Part shown: in pieces, positions 34,069 to 46,205 of the stretch | How the letters are laid out: each line of letters starts with the position of its first letter | Numbering within the stretch: the stretch's first letter is position 1 | From: Sapria himalayana | Taxonomy: Eukaryota > Streptophyta > Magnoliopsida > Malpighiales > Rafflesiaceae | DNA length: 64,000 bases | NCBI GenBank assembly: GCA_029783825.1 | Contig: JAREIK010000801.1 | Coordinates: 8,097,571-8,161,570, forward strand | Reading direction: 5' to 3' | Program-made: the position numbers and the translations under genes | The notes under the pieces: generated by a model | Told to the model about the DNA's origin: nothing | What the model saw: the letters and a program-made list of their open reading frames with translations, nothing else | Databases searched by the model: none

Positions 34069-35555
34069 ATTAACTATGACACTTAGTAAAAGCGTCAAGG
34101 ATGATTATGATTTAAATAAATTTAAATTTAATAATTATTGTAAATATATTTTCACCTGTTATTGTAATACTGCATGCACATAAGAACAATATTCTTTACA
34201 ATCCATACCAAGAATACAATTTTCCAGTACAAAGCGGAACTCGGACTTCATACAAATCAAAAAATATATATATAACACAATTTCAACATTCATTTCTTAA
34301 ATTCAATTCAAAATTTCTGATATATGCAACCCTTGTGTGCCTTAACTCCATAAGACTGGTTCCTGCTAGCATGACAAAGTTGAGAGTTAATTTCCAAATA
34401 ATGTAACCTGCATACAAAAAGATGAATAATAAATATCTACACTTACAGAAAAAAATATATTATAGAGCATTGGAAAAAAAAGGAATGATAACAACATATC
34501 ATAAAAATAATTTATATAACAATTGACATATACAATTAAACAAATTTAACCACAAAAAAAAACAAAGTTAGTAGTAATAGATAAAATATAAAGCAGGAGA
34601 TGTATCAATTATGGCATAAAAGTAGATACATTTTTTTTATTATAAAATAATAATAATTCATTTAAAACCTGTAGGTGTTTAGTGAGTTTAAAGATCTCAC
34701 AAACAACTTGAAAAAACACTACAAAAACCAATTAAATATAATAAAATGAAAAGTTAAATTACTTTCCATCTTCCCAACACATCAAAAAAACTAGATGAAA
34801 TGCTATGTAATGTAATTTCAAGTTCTATTTGATTACACAAATATAGTAATCCAATCAACTTATAGTTCTAGATATATTAATAAAATATTGGCTGTAGAAA
34901 AAAAAATTGTGCCTTGAAATAATAATTGTGTTTTTTAAGGGTGAAAAGGTAATTTACACTGTTGTGGTAAAGTATTGAAGCCAAAAGTCAATATCATAAT
35001 TTTTTCCATTCTCAATCTACAAAAAAAAATTTATGGTTGACAACATAAATAAAAGATAGTATGAAAACATAAAAATTGTAATTACATATTCAAGTTTTGA
35101 ATATATAATTGAAAGTAAGAAGTAATAACTTTGATCTCATTAAAAAAATACTTTTATTATCACAATAGTTCATGGACTATTCCAAAGTTGGAAGATCTCC
35201 TAACTTTACTTTAAAAAGTTTACCTTTAAACGCCTAAGAATCATGCATACAATATACTAACGTAATTCAACACATGAAAATTATAGAAATATAATGAATG
35301 TGTAATGAAAATACTAAAATGTCTTCAAATGATTATGTCGAACAATTTACCTTCAGTCATAGTTTGGGTCAAAAGAGATATAAATTATGAACCTCATCAA
35401 AAGTTAAAGTTGGAAATACCAAAATTTGTTCATGCTTCAATACAAAAAGGTGTCCACAATGCTTTTCAAACCGAGGAAAGTATTAATTGAGTCACCAACA
35501 TCACCCATTCAGATCGTACTTCATTCAACTCATCTTTGTTGTATGATTTCTTCCC
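34069..35555. repeat. 1487-bp tandem duplication, unit 1
   Basis: Starts at ATTAACTATGACACTTAG. It is nearly identical to 35556-37042, differing only by scattered single changes and length differences in A/T runs. It carries the last Ulp1 exon and the adjoining 3' region of the CACTA element. Open frames at 35305-35490 and 36792-36977 on the plus strand are the same sequence twice and lie antisense to the real gene. Confidence 0.95.
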
Positions 35556-37042
35556 ATTAACTATGACACTTAGTAAAAGCGTCAAGGATGATTATGATTT
35601 AAATAAATTTAAATTTAATAATTATTGTAAATATATTTTTACCTGTTATTGTAATACTGCATGCACATAAGAACAATATTCTTTACAATCCATACCAAGA
35701 ATACAATTTTCCAGTACAAAGCGGAACTCGGACTTCATACAAATCAAAAAATATATATATAACACAATTTCAACATTCATTTCTTAAATTCAATTCAAAA
35801 TTTCTGATATATGCAACCCTTGTGTGCCTTAACTCCATAAGACTGGTTCCTGCTAGCATGACAAAGTTGAGAGTTAATTTCCAAATAATGTAACCTGCAT
35901 ACAAAAAGATGAATAATAAATACCTACACTTACAGAAAAAAATATATTATAGAGCATTGGAAAAAAAAGGAATGATAACAACATATCATAAAAATAATTT
36001 ATATAACAATTGACATATACAATTAAACAAATTTAACCACAAAAAAAACAAAGTTAGTAGTAATAGATAAAATATAAAGCAGGAGATGTATCAATTATGG
36101 CATAAAAGTAGATACATTTTTTTTTATTATAAAATAATAATAATTCATTTAAAACCTGTAGGTGTGTAGTGAGTTTAAAGATCTCACAAACAACTTGAAA
36201 AAACACTACAAAAACCAATTAAATATAATAAAATGAAAAGTTAAATTACTTTCCATCTTCCCAACACATCAAAAAAACTAGATGAAATGCTATGTAATGT
36301 AATTTCAAGTTCTATTTGATTACACAAATATAGTAATCCAATCAACTTATAGTTCTAGATATATTAATAAAATATTGGCTGTAGAAAAAAAAATTGTGCC
36401 TTGAAATAATAATTGTGTTTTTTAAGGGTGAAAAGGTAATTTACACTGTTGTGGTAAAGTATTGAAGCCAAAAGTCAATATCATAATTTTTTCCATTCTC
36501 AATCTACAAAAAAAAATTTATGGTTGACAACATAAACAAAAGATAGTATGAAAACATAAAAATTGTAATTACATATTCAAGTTTTGAATATATAATTGAA
36601 AGTAAGAAGTAATAACTTTGATCTCATTAAAAAAATACTTTTATTATCACAATAGTTCATGGACTATTCCAAAGTTGGAAGATCTCCTAACTTTACTTTA
36701 AAAAGTTTACCTTTAAACGCCTAAGAATCATGCATACAATATACTAACGTAATTCAACACATGAAAATTATAGAAATATAATGAATGTGTAATGAAAATA
36801 CTAAAATGTCTTCAAATGATTATGTCGAACAATTTACCTTCAGTCATAGTTTGGGTCAAAAGAGATATAAATTATGAACCTCATCAAAAGTTAAAGTTGG
36901 AAATACCAAAATTTGTTCATGCTTCAATACAAAAAGGTGTCCACAATGCTTTTCAAACCGAGGAAAGTATTAATTGAGTCACCAACATCACCCATTCAGA
37001 TCGTACTTCATTCAACTCATCTTTGTTGTATGATTTCTTCCC
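35556..37042. repeat. 1487-bp tandem duplication, unit 2
   Basis: Second unit. The junction and both outer borders share ATTAA (34069-34073, 35556-35560, 37043-37047), a microhomology that suggests replication slippage or end joining produced the duplication. Confidence 0.95.
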
Positions 37043-37248
37043 ATTAAACTGTTAAAAAGTAAAATATTATCTTAATCAATAAAATTGGAAAATTAAAAAA
37101 ACCTGATTTATTGAGAAACAACAGATCAACACACACCTTTGTTGTTAGACATCCTTGATCAAGAATGATATCTCTCATATATCTCATCACATTGTATCCA
37201 CATTCAACACTACCTTGTTGTCTTGGGCACTGAATGGAAAATATAATC

Positions 37249-37282
<34 letters not shown>

Positions 37283-38260
37283 GATTACTTGCAAGACTTA
37301 TTGTAATAAGTTTAAAATAAAGTAGAAGAAACTAAATATTATATTACTCGGTTAATGAGTTATGTACCCCTAGTTCAACCCAATTAGGCTCTCTTTTTGA
37401 TGATGTATGTTTTTTAAAGTGAAGATTTATTTGAGCCCTGCATTAAAAGAAAAAATTTTTGTTGCCAACAAATGCTTCATTCTTTGATAAGAAGGGAAAA
37501 ACTTTCATATTAACAATATCTTTAAGATCATCTGAAGGTTGATGATGCAAGGAATCAAGGTAATAGGCAATCAAAGTTCTTATTTCAAGTACCACCAATA
37601 CCCAATGACAACTATAAAACTAACATTAGTGTATCAACATAACATTTATAATTTGATAAATATGCATACTTATAATCTTACTTATGTTAAATAACTTACC
37701 CTGGATTATATGGAATAAAAACAAAATCTGTATTATTTGCATTCATCAACCAATTAGTTATAACCCTTGACCTATTTTTCTTGCTTTCTTCTCCCAATCC
37801 AGCTTTGGAAACCAAGGTCATATTTACAAAAATAAATTTCTCTACCTCTTTAGCATCAACCATCATTGTATGCAAGTGCCTGATTTAATTTCACACAATA
37901 TTTAAAAGTTTTAATATTTTAATTTAACTAATATTTAATACAATTCTCATAATGAAAAATTAAAGCATAAATAAGATAGTTAAAATATATGAAAAACATA
38001 TTAAATGTTTATCTTACCATATATAGAACATAAGGCAATTAGATGACACCTCTGTTGATGATATTATGATATTCATATCTTCTTTCATGAGGAAGGTCTT
38101 AAATGACTGTCCAAAAACCTTCTATATGATTTCTACTGCATGTACGATCTCATCATTTAACATATGCCCAACTAATGTAGCAAAGTTCTTGATATCTACA
38201 AGATTCTCCTCATTTAAACTCAATGTTCTCTCTCAGTACTCTGTTTCTTAAATATCTTTG
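36975..38260 (-). pseudogene. Ulp1 (C48) SUMO-protease-like domain of the CACTA ORF2 gene
   Basis: Exon-like blocks on the minus strand are as follows. 38250-38060 has LNDEIVHAVEIIQKVFGQSF. 37880-37700 has MVDAKEVEKFIFVNMTLVSK and ends PYNPG before a GTAAGT. 37610-37440 has CHWVLVVLEIRTLIAYYLDSL. 37230-37130 has CPRQQGSVECGYNVMRYMRDI. 37051-36975 has KKSYNKDELNEVRSEW. The His of HWVL, the Asp of YYLDSL, the Gln of CPRQ and the Cys of ECGYNVM make up the C48 catalytic set, so the active site appears conserved. Such domains accompany transposases in several plant DNA transposon families; their role in transposition is unknown. It lies downstream of and in line with ORF2, probably one spliced gene. 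Confidence 0.75.
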
Positions 38261-38379
38261 AATCCTATCAAACATAAAATATCATTGTATAAATAAGAAT
38301 TGTCCTAGATAAAATTATATTATTATTATTAGTAAGAAATTTTTTATTTAAAAAAATACATACCTGGATACAAAGAGTA

Positions 38380-40170
38380 GTAAGAATGACAAATTGGGCA
38401 GACCATAAAATTTAATGCCCAATAGCATCTCTAATAGTGGTAATTTGGCTTGGAATAGGTACATGAAGTAATGTATTTGGATCATAAGAAACATCCACGG
38501 CAACAAGGAGGTTAGCACCATATTCAAGTACCATAGTTCCAGCTGCGAAAATATTTTTTTTTACCCCTATGGCCAATTGACAATTCCTTTCCTGTAAAAT
38601 GAAACTTTATTGTTTAGTTATGTGCAATCATCTAAAGTTGATAATTTCCAAGTAGAAAAGAATTAGTTAGACAAAATTGAGTTATCTTAACTTAATGAGC
38701 TTATTAATATAAGTTATCATGCTAACTTATATTGTAACATTACTTCTATATTTTCATATCAACTAGGTAAGTTGATATGAAAATTATGAGTTTGTGTTAC
38801 CACCTTTATATTAATGAACATAATATAAAATACAACTTACCTTTTTTGCTTCTAGCATTGGTGGAGTGTGGTCTTCTACTCGACGTTTTAGTTGCTCAAC
38901 AATTTCAGGAAGGACACTATGTTTTAGAAGAATGTTAGAGCTACCAACATCCGATTGAGGTGCGGTCGGTACCATCTGAGAGAGTTGAAATAAAATCTTT
39001 GCCTCAAACTTTGATTGTCGCTCTTGCGATTCTTTCATAAATTCCCTGCAAAGTACTATCTGTCATAGAATGAAAATAATGTCGTGGAGTATAATACTTT
39101 CCTTTAGCTCGTACTCGACCACTATATTCTGGAGTTCCCAATGCTTATGTAAGTATGTCATTTCCATTGAAACTCAAACTGCTTTCTTGTGACTGTTGCA
39201 ACATCATATCCTGATACACAATTATATTCTAAAATTAAATGTCATATTGGTTAATATAAATAAGTTTTTAACATAAATGAAATATTTGTTCCATAACTTA
39301 TACTTACAATCTTCTCCACTACTAGGAATGACCTCTTCATCATACGTGCCATCTTATTTAATCATCGCTTTCTTCCATAATACACTTCTATCAATGACTC
39401 TAGTAAAGCTGGTTTCTACCAACTTTTACAATATTGCAATGTAATATAATGAGTCTCTAGGAAAATTCAACATAAAAAAAAAGTAAAGTAACAACATCTT
39501 TAACTTATCATCTCCACCTCAAGACCAGCATATCCCTTCTTACTAAGATGATGATTATAAATATGCTTTTTCCTTCTTTCCTTTTGAACTTCTCTAAACT
39601 CATACAATTTTTAATATATATTAAGTAAAGAAAAATTGAGAAAATTCCATGAAAATAATTAGAAATTTACTTAAAATCTTTGAGTCAATCTTTCTTTAAC
39701 AAAAATTGTTCAATCTTCATCTTCAATAAAATTGTATTCAAAAGGTGGTTTTTTAAGAAGCTCGAGTTGATCTTTGAATGGAATGATATACTTTGCTGTC
39801 AACATGTTTTTGAAAGATCTAAAGCACCTGCCAATTATTTTCATACAGTTCCTTCTACTTTTACAATCCAATGTAAATGCAGCCTAAAAGTAATGAACAT
39901 AGTTATTAGTCGTTAAAAAAATATGCAAATAAAATTAGAAAACATTATAAATAGAAAAAAAAATACAAGTTTACCTCAATGGAGTCCCACAATTTATTCT
40001 TCAATTGCTTAGGTACATGGTACCAAATGCTATATCTAATTGGGACCATGGTACGTGCCAAAACTCCTAAATAATTTGTGAGATGCACCGCAACTTGTCC
40101 GACATAAACACCATCAACATTATACTTAACTAAAAGTTTTATTCCTTTGCTCCTATTCTTGATAATCATT
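38380..40170 (-). pseudogene. CACTA ORF2 (Ptta/En/Spm, transposase_24)
   Basis: Blocks in order on the minus strand are as follows. 40170-39945 has KLLVKYNVDGVYVGQ, GVLARTMVPI and VPKQLKNKLWDSIE. 39880-39665 has FRSFKNMLTAKYIIPFKD, ELLKKPPFEYNF and WTIFVKERL, where one stop replaces Trp. 39610-39490 has NHHLSKKGYAGLEVEM. 39440-39310 has a TRVIDRSVLWKKA-type stretch. 39240-39060 has GTPEYSGRVR. 39038-38811 is a coiled coil with EIVEQLKRRVED. 38580-38390 has a VVAYGT-like and ITTIRDAIGH stretch. The gaps between blocks have GT/AG-like borders, so it is a spliced gene. It encodes the accessory DNA-binding partner of TNP2 and runs into the Ulp1 domain. Confidence 0.75.
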
Positions 40171-40525
40171 GGCTTTCTTGTTATCCCACTACATCTATTT
40201 TTTTAGTAGCTTTATCTTGTTGTTCCTTTTCCATACCTATCATAAAAAAAATAATTTTTAAAAAAAAGTACAAAGATATAAAAAAATATTTAAAGGGAAA
40301 AAAATTAACTAATTAAAGGCATTACCTAATCAGATGTTTTGCATAAAACATAATAATGTCAATTTTTAGAATATTCTCAGCCTGTCATTAACTAAAATTG
40401 AAAGAATAACATTTATCTAATAACAGAGACGAATAAATTAACTAGTCAGCATTCAATTAAAAAATAAAAAACTTTAGAATCATATCAGTTCATAAAGCCA
40501 TAACAAAGATAAAAATTGGATACAT

Positions 40526-43500
40526 TTATGATTTGTTCTCGACCCAAATTCCCTTGCAATCATCCCGATTACAAATTTTATCAGATTCATCCAATGCATC
40601 AAATAATTCAACTTGTGGCAAAGAAGATATGACTGGATTGTGTTCAATAGAAATATCCATGGGATCATCATTGTTTTCTCTTTCTGTGAAGTCTTGTTGA
40701 GGAGTTGACAAAACAATTAACCATCTTGGATTAAGCTCATCTTGTACATAGAAGACTTTCTTAGCCTGGTAGGCTAATATGAATGGATCTGACTTATGAG
40801 CCAATCTGCTAAAGTCAACTAAGGTAAACCCAACATCATCGACCCTGATTCCATTATTATTATCAACCCAATCACACTTGAAGACTGTAATTCTAAACAT
40901 AGTATAATCAAGGTCTCAAATCTCTGTAATAACCCCATAGAAACAAAGTTCCCCGAAAATAGGATTTTTATTCTTAGCACTAGTAATTTGCATTGTCGTT
41001 GATACAATACTAACTCCACTATTTTGGGTAGCTAGTAAATCATCACGCTCCTTAGTGTTATATTGACATCCATTAATGACATAATCATTATACTTATCAC
41101 ATAAAGGCTTAGACCATCAGCTATCCATTTAAGGGTTTCAGATACAGATTCATTATTTCCCAATACAACTTCAACCTATAGAAATAAGATACAAATATAA
41201 TTTAAATGGTAACCAATAATGAAAACGAAAAAGAAAATTTAATAAACCATTGTAGTACCTTTTTTCGTCACCAAAAGGTAAAAGTACGAGCATGCTCATC
41301 CTGTAGCCACTTTTGCCTTTTTGATTGATGTGGATGTTTCTCTTTTAGCCATTGCATGTGCTCTCTATGAGGTAATGTATAAAAATTAAATAATTAGAAT
41401 AATATATAATACGTATAACAACTAAAGAAAAAAAATTAGTGGTGTTTACTCAATATAAGGTTGGACAATTGATATATTTTTCAACACGTAATGATGTGCT
41501 TGTAACCATAAATTGGAATCAGCCTTCATAGTAAGACCTCCAAATATTGGTGCCCCAACCGTGTGGTCAATAGTTTGAACTACTAGGAATTCCAATTGCT
41601 TCAACATTTGATAAGTACTCTGTACAAAACTCGATACCTTCTTCTGCAATATAGCATTCAGCAATACAACCTTCAGGTCTAGTATGATTTCATACATAGC
41701 CTTTTAATACTTTCATAAACCTTTCAAATGGGTACATCCACCTAGAGTAAACCGGTCCACAAAGTCTCATTTCTCTTACAAGATGCACAGTAAGATGCAC
41801 CATGATATCAAAGAAAGAAGGTGGGAAGTACTTTTCAAACAAACATAATGTCACCACTATCTCATTTTGTAACTCATCTAATGAAGGAACATCAATGACT
41901 TTAGTACAGAGAGCATTGAAAAATAAATTCAATCTACAAATGGAATTCCTCACATGCTTGGGCAAGATAGAACATAACAAAACCGGCAAAAATTATTGCA
42001 TTAATGCATGATAGTCATGGGATTTTAAGCAATTAAGTTTAAAGTCTTCAATTGACACGAGGTTTCGAAGGTTCAAACTATATTTATATGGAACCTTCAA
42101 TTGTGAAAATATTTGGCAAAACACCTTCTTTTCTTTTGTAGAAAGTGTATAACATGTAGGAGGGAGATATGTTTTCTTTGAATCAAACATTGGTGCCAAT
42201 TCGCTCCTTAAGCCCATATCTATAAGATCCAAGCGAGTATTAAGGTTATCCTTTGTCTTACCTGCACTGTTGAGTAAGGTATCAATAATGCTTTCACAAA
42301 CATTTTTCTCAATATGCATTACATCCAAATTATGACGAACATGAAGATATTTCCAATAATCAAGATCAAATAAAATTGACTTCTTTTTCCAACAAGTTGT
42401 CTTGTTGATTTCAGATTTTTCCAGAATAACCCATTTTTTTCCCCAAGAATTACAAATTCCATTGATTTTTTTTAATATTTCCTCGCTAGTCAATATTTAT
42501 GGAGGTAACCCGAACTCTTGTTTTCCATCAAATACTTTCTTTTGTTTCCTATAAGAATGGTTTCTTGGAAGAAATCGTCTATATTCAGTATATGAGTTCT
42601 TTTTTCCATGCTTTAACCTACAAGAATATGTTTCTTCTCCACATATTGGACAACCATAATATCCTTTAACTTTGCAGCCTGACATGTTTCCATATGCAAG
42701 AAAATCATTTATTGTCCATAAAAGAATGACTCTTAAAGTAAAGATTTCTTGTTTATGTGCATCGTAAACTTGAACTCCGACCTTCCACAATGTTTTAAGA
42801 TCTTCTATTAGCGGTACTAAATAGACATTGATGTCATTGCCAGGTTTTCGTGGACCTAAAATTAATAAAGATAACATCATAAATTTTCTTTTCATGCACA
42901 ACCATGGAGGAAGGTTATAAATTATCATGAGAATGGGCCAATAACTATGTTTGCTATTAAATGAACTGTGAGGATTTATGCCATCTACAGAAATTGCAAG
43001 TCTCAAGTTTCTAGGTTCTATTGAAAACTCAGACCATGTGTGATCAACTTGCTTCCATGATGATGAATCTGATGAATCTTGGAATTGGAGGAAAATACCA
43101 CATTACTTTCGTAGCAACTCCTTTTCTCCTCTTAGTTCCTGTGTTATCTGTCTTCCACCTCGAAGTTCCACAGGTAGGACATAAGGATGCATCTTTCAAC
43201 TCATTCCGATAAAGTACACAATCATTTGGGCACGCATGGATTTTCTGATATTAGTTCTAAATAACTAATATCAGACAACCCAAAATGTACTTTCAAGTTG
43301 TATAATTTGATCAAGGCTAACAATCTTGTAAAGTTTCTGTAACCAGGATATAAAGGTGTTTCTGGATCTTGTAGTAATCTTGCAAAGATTTGAGGATCAT
43401 ATTGATAATCCTCTTGACAGCTTTAACCATTTCTATTGTACTACATTTATCATCAAATTGAAGTCTATCATAATGTTCTGCTCTTATGGAAGGTGGGCCA

Positions 43501-43645
43501 CTTAGAGATGCCTCTCCATGCCAATACCATGTATGGTAACTCTGATCAATTCCAAAGAAAAACAAATGGTCCCGAATCATTTGAGGAGTATTTAAAATCA
43601 TATTACCACATTATAAGCATTGACATTTAATGGAGGTTTTATTTG
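40526..43645 (-). pseudogene. TNP2 transposase of the second CACTA element, nearly intact
   Basis: Domains on the minus strand, N to C, are as follows. A transposase-associated region lies at 43640-43300 (CGNMILNTP, IRDHLFFFGIDQSYHTWYWHGE). A cysteine-rich block follows at 43260-43100 (HACPNDCVLYRNE, CPTCGTSRWK). The TNP2 core lies at 43010-42000 (LAISVDGINPHSS, NLPPWLCMKRKF, YGCPICGEET, RHNLDVMHIEKNVCESI). DUF4218 lies at 41990-41690 (LPKHVRNSICRLNLFF, FPPSFFDIMVHL, RWMYPFERFMK). DUF4216 lies at 40900-40526 (VFKCDWVDN, ILAYQAKKVFYVQDELNPRW). Within 43006-41993 a single in-frame TAA (42497-42499) is the only break. Frame changes elsewhere may be introns or indels. It cuts and pastes CACTA elements in the nucleus. 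Confidence 0.88.
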
Positions 43646-44119
43646 CAGAATTTTGTAATGGAAATGCAACAAAGCATTCAACTCCATCTTCATATTCCTT
43701 TGATCTTCTATCCTTTGAGATCCATGAATGATCCATTTTTAAAGAAAAAATTAATTCCAATAGATATCACACTTCAAATGGAAGAAATCATCAACAGTCA
43801 AATGTTATTCGTTGAACAACCTCTTATTTATCTGTTAAAAGAAAATTCAAAAATCAATTTAATAAAATATTTAAATGCATGTCAGATATAAGATAGAAGA
43901 GATGAGCATTATTTTTTGTAATATTGTTGAATTTGTTAACATAGGCAAAATTATTAAAATAAAATTTAAAAATGAGAAATTATTTCTCATAGTAAGTTTG
44001 CTTCATAGAAAAAAAATTATTTAAACAAAAAAATATTATTTAATTATACTTTAAATTAAAGTAAAATATGATAAAAGTCATTTTATAGATATGACATTAA
44101 ATGTCTCTAGGTCCTTAGG

Positions 44120-45360
44120 CTGATTGATTTTGAAATAGCATGACTATCGAGCACATATTTTTATGAAATATAGTCTCATTTTTTTTTTCATTTCTGTCAC
44201 CGTCTGATAAACAGAGGACGAGAGAAAAAATAGAATAACATGTATAAAAATGACACGAGATAAAAAAAAAGAATGGATAAAGACCTGCTCAATGCCAACA
44301 ACAAGAATTGCCCACTCTTTATCTCTTGTAATTAGCAAATTGGACCTTGCAAGATGAACTAGAGACTGAGCCTGAAAATAGGAAATGGAAAAGAAATCAT
44401 TATTACTATGTGGCAGAATAGTAGCATGAAAATAGGGAGCAGATAACTCAACTAAGGCAAAATCACCGACAAAACCAGCACCAATATCACAAAATCTGCA
44501 TAGAATGATGGAAACATAACTAATTAAACTTCACAAAATAGCAACACAAAACACGATGCCGAATATATGATGCATAAGCCATGTACAACTTCACTTTCCA
44601 CAATTTGTAAATCAAAGTCGTGTAGAAACTGATGACAAGATTATTTGAACTACAATTTCTATCTTTCGATCACAATTTTAACTCCTTTTCATCTTTTTAT
44701 TCTGTCCTACCAAACTACAAAAAATATCAGTATAACAAGGGTAGCCATTAAGCATTATGCATTTTGGTAACATATATACTAATTTAACAATAAAGGGCGG
44801 CAAGGTCATGTCGTGCACCGCGTAATAATCTATTCACTGAGATAATGTGCGAGAATACAACAACCCTGAGGAAGAAAGATATATATAAGCAAAGAGATTT
44901 CCATCCCTAAGAGAAATGAAAAACGACGCCATAGAGAAGTATGTCCAGATAAATCCTCTCCTAGAACAAAAAATGAGAACATAAAGTTTATTTTTTCCCC
45001 CTATCTCTTTCTCTCTACTTGTGAATTATGATAAGTTTATGCATAATATAAGATGCAAAACAGAAGAATTTGGAAGAAGCTATGAATAAATGCAAAATGA
45101 TCGGAACACGTTCACATTCAGTTCTTAGGTTAACCTCTTCAATTCCAGTGATTCAATGCAGTATTATTTGATAAAAGTTAAAAGTATGGAAGAGCTGATA
45201 CAATTATAAACTTAATGGAGAAACTTACAGGATGCTGCAAATATGGCCAATGATATCGAAGACGCGAGCTTAAACCCGAGCTGTTGGAAATGGCCGAACG
45301 TGATGAAGAAGAAGCGTAACTCTTTCTAGCGATAGATTCTTCAATATATTAAATTAAGTT
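44120..45360 (-). pseudogene. Exon-like segments upstream of TNP2 (captured gene or 5' exons), unidentified
   Basis: On the minus strand, a TTTTCAG acceptor at about 44375 precedes an open 29-codon stretch (AQSLVHLARSNLL, ITRDKEWAILVVGIEQ) ending in a GTCTTT donor-like site near 44285. Further upstream, 45350-45235 is a GC-richer patch, open in one frame (SYASSSSRSAIS, RLRYHWPYLQHP), with a CCTGTAAGT donor. Another acceptor-like TATGCAG lies near 44497. The local composition is less AT-rich than the surroundings. I do not recognise the protein. It could be a captured host gene or the 5' leader of the transposase gene. Confidence 0.4.
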
Positions 45361-45699
45361 AAAAATAATATTAAATTTTTCACATAATTTTATTAAATCA
45401 CCTTATATTTACATTATATTTTTATTTCTCTTAGGGATAAATTAAATATTAACAAATTAATTTTAAAATTAAATATTATTACTTATTTTATAAATAAAAA
45501 ACTCAATTTTGAATGTAAAATATTTAGATATTTTTTAATTTTATCATAAGTTTCTGTTTATTTTTAATAAATAATTTTCAACAAAAATTTGATAATTTTT
45601 TTTTATTTTTATAGAGTAAAAATAAAAATATTATTAATTATTTAAAAAAAATAAATAAGAAATTAGTTAAAAATCAATAAATTCAAAATTAAATTTTTC

Positions 45700-46075
45700 A
45701 CATCCACGACACTAATAAAAGTGACAAGGTTTTTAATTTTTAGCCCCTTATTCCCTGGAAATTTTTAAGGAGGTAAGAAATTTTCCTAACCTATTAGTCT
45801 TAACAATGAAAGATCTAGTAAGTGTCATTAAATGTATAATTACAAATATAATAATGACATTTTATAAAAGCGTCAAGATATAAAGCATCATTAATTTTAA
45901 GTTTTGTTAAATTAGCAATGACACTTCTAGTATGTGTCATAAAAATAGAATACATTGTCAAAATAATGATGCTTTTATAAAAGTGTCATTAAATATCTAA
46001 TTACAAATAGAATAATGACATTTTCTGAAAGCGTCAAGGAATAAAACACCATCAATTTGCTGTTTTGTAGTAGTG
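45700..46075. repeat. Right terminus and subterminal repeats of the second CACTA
   Basis: Repeated words include TAATGACATTTT.TAAAAGCGTCAAG, AGTGTCATTAAATGT and TGACACTTCTAGTATGTGTCA in both orientations, ending in the inverted terminus at 46075. The left end (33892-34100) has the same words, such as TAGCGTCATCTGC and AAAAGCGTCAAGG. Confidence 0.8.
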
Positions 46076-46084
46076 ATAGTTCTA

Positions 46085-46200
46085 ACTAACAAATACCCTA
46101 GAGAGCATATCAGATATCTCTGGGGATCGAACTCAATACCACATGGTAAGAGTATACATCCACTTTATCAATCAGACTACTATACTTTTGGTGCTTGATT
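46085..46200 (-). mobile_element. tRNA-derived SINE candidate
   Basis: Read on the minus strand, TAGTCTGATTGATAAAGTGG (ending near 46160) resembles a tRNA A box region, and GAGTTCGATCCCC (about 46132-46120) is a good B box, with a spacing of some 30 bp. This is the RNA polymerase III internal promoter of plant SINEs. The 3' tail is lost or cut by the CACTA insertion next to it, so length and family are unknown. Confidence 0.5.
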
Positions 46201-46205
46201 ATCTA

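Larger units (their letters stand above)
33892..46075 (-). mobile_element. CACTA (En/Spm) element, complete ends, near-intact TNP2 and ORF2-Ulp1
   Basis: A 12,184-bp element. The ends are CACTACTACAAAA and its inverted copy TTTTGTAGTAGTG, flanked by ATA on both sides (33889-33891 and 46076-46078), the 3-bp target duplication expected of CACTA. Subterminal repeats of AAAGCGTCAAG and GTGTCATTAA type occur at both ends. Genes read on the minus strand: TNP2 transposase (43645-40526), then ORF2 fused to a Ulp1-type SUMO protease (40170-36975). The low number of lesions in TNP2 makes this the youngest large DNA transposon in the window. Its 3' terminus contains a 1487-bp tandem duplication. Confidence 0.9.

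Noticed and set aside
35305..36977. Two identical 61-codon plus-strand frames
   Set aside because: They are the same sequence in the two 1487-bp repeat units, antisense to the Ulp1 gene end; duplication rather than selection explains their identity.
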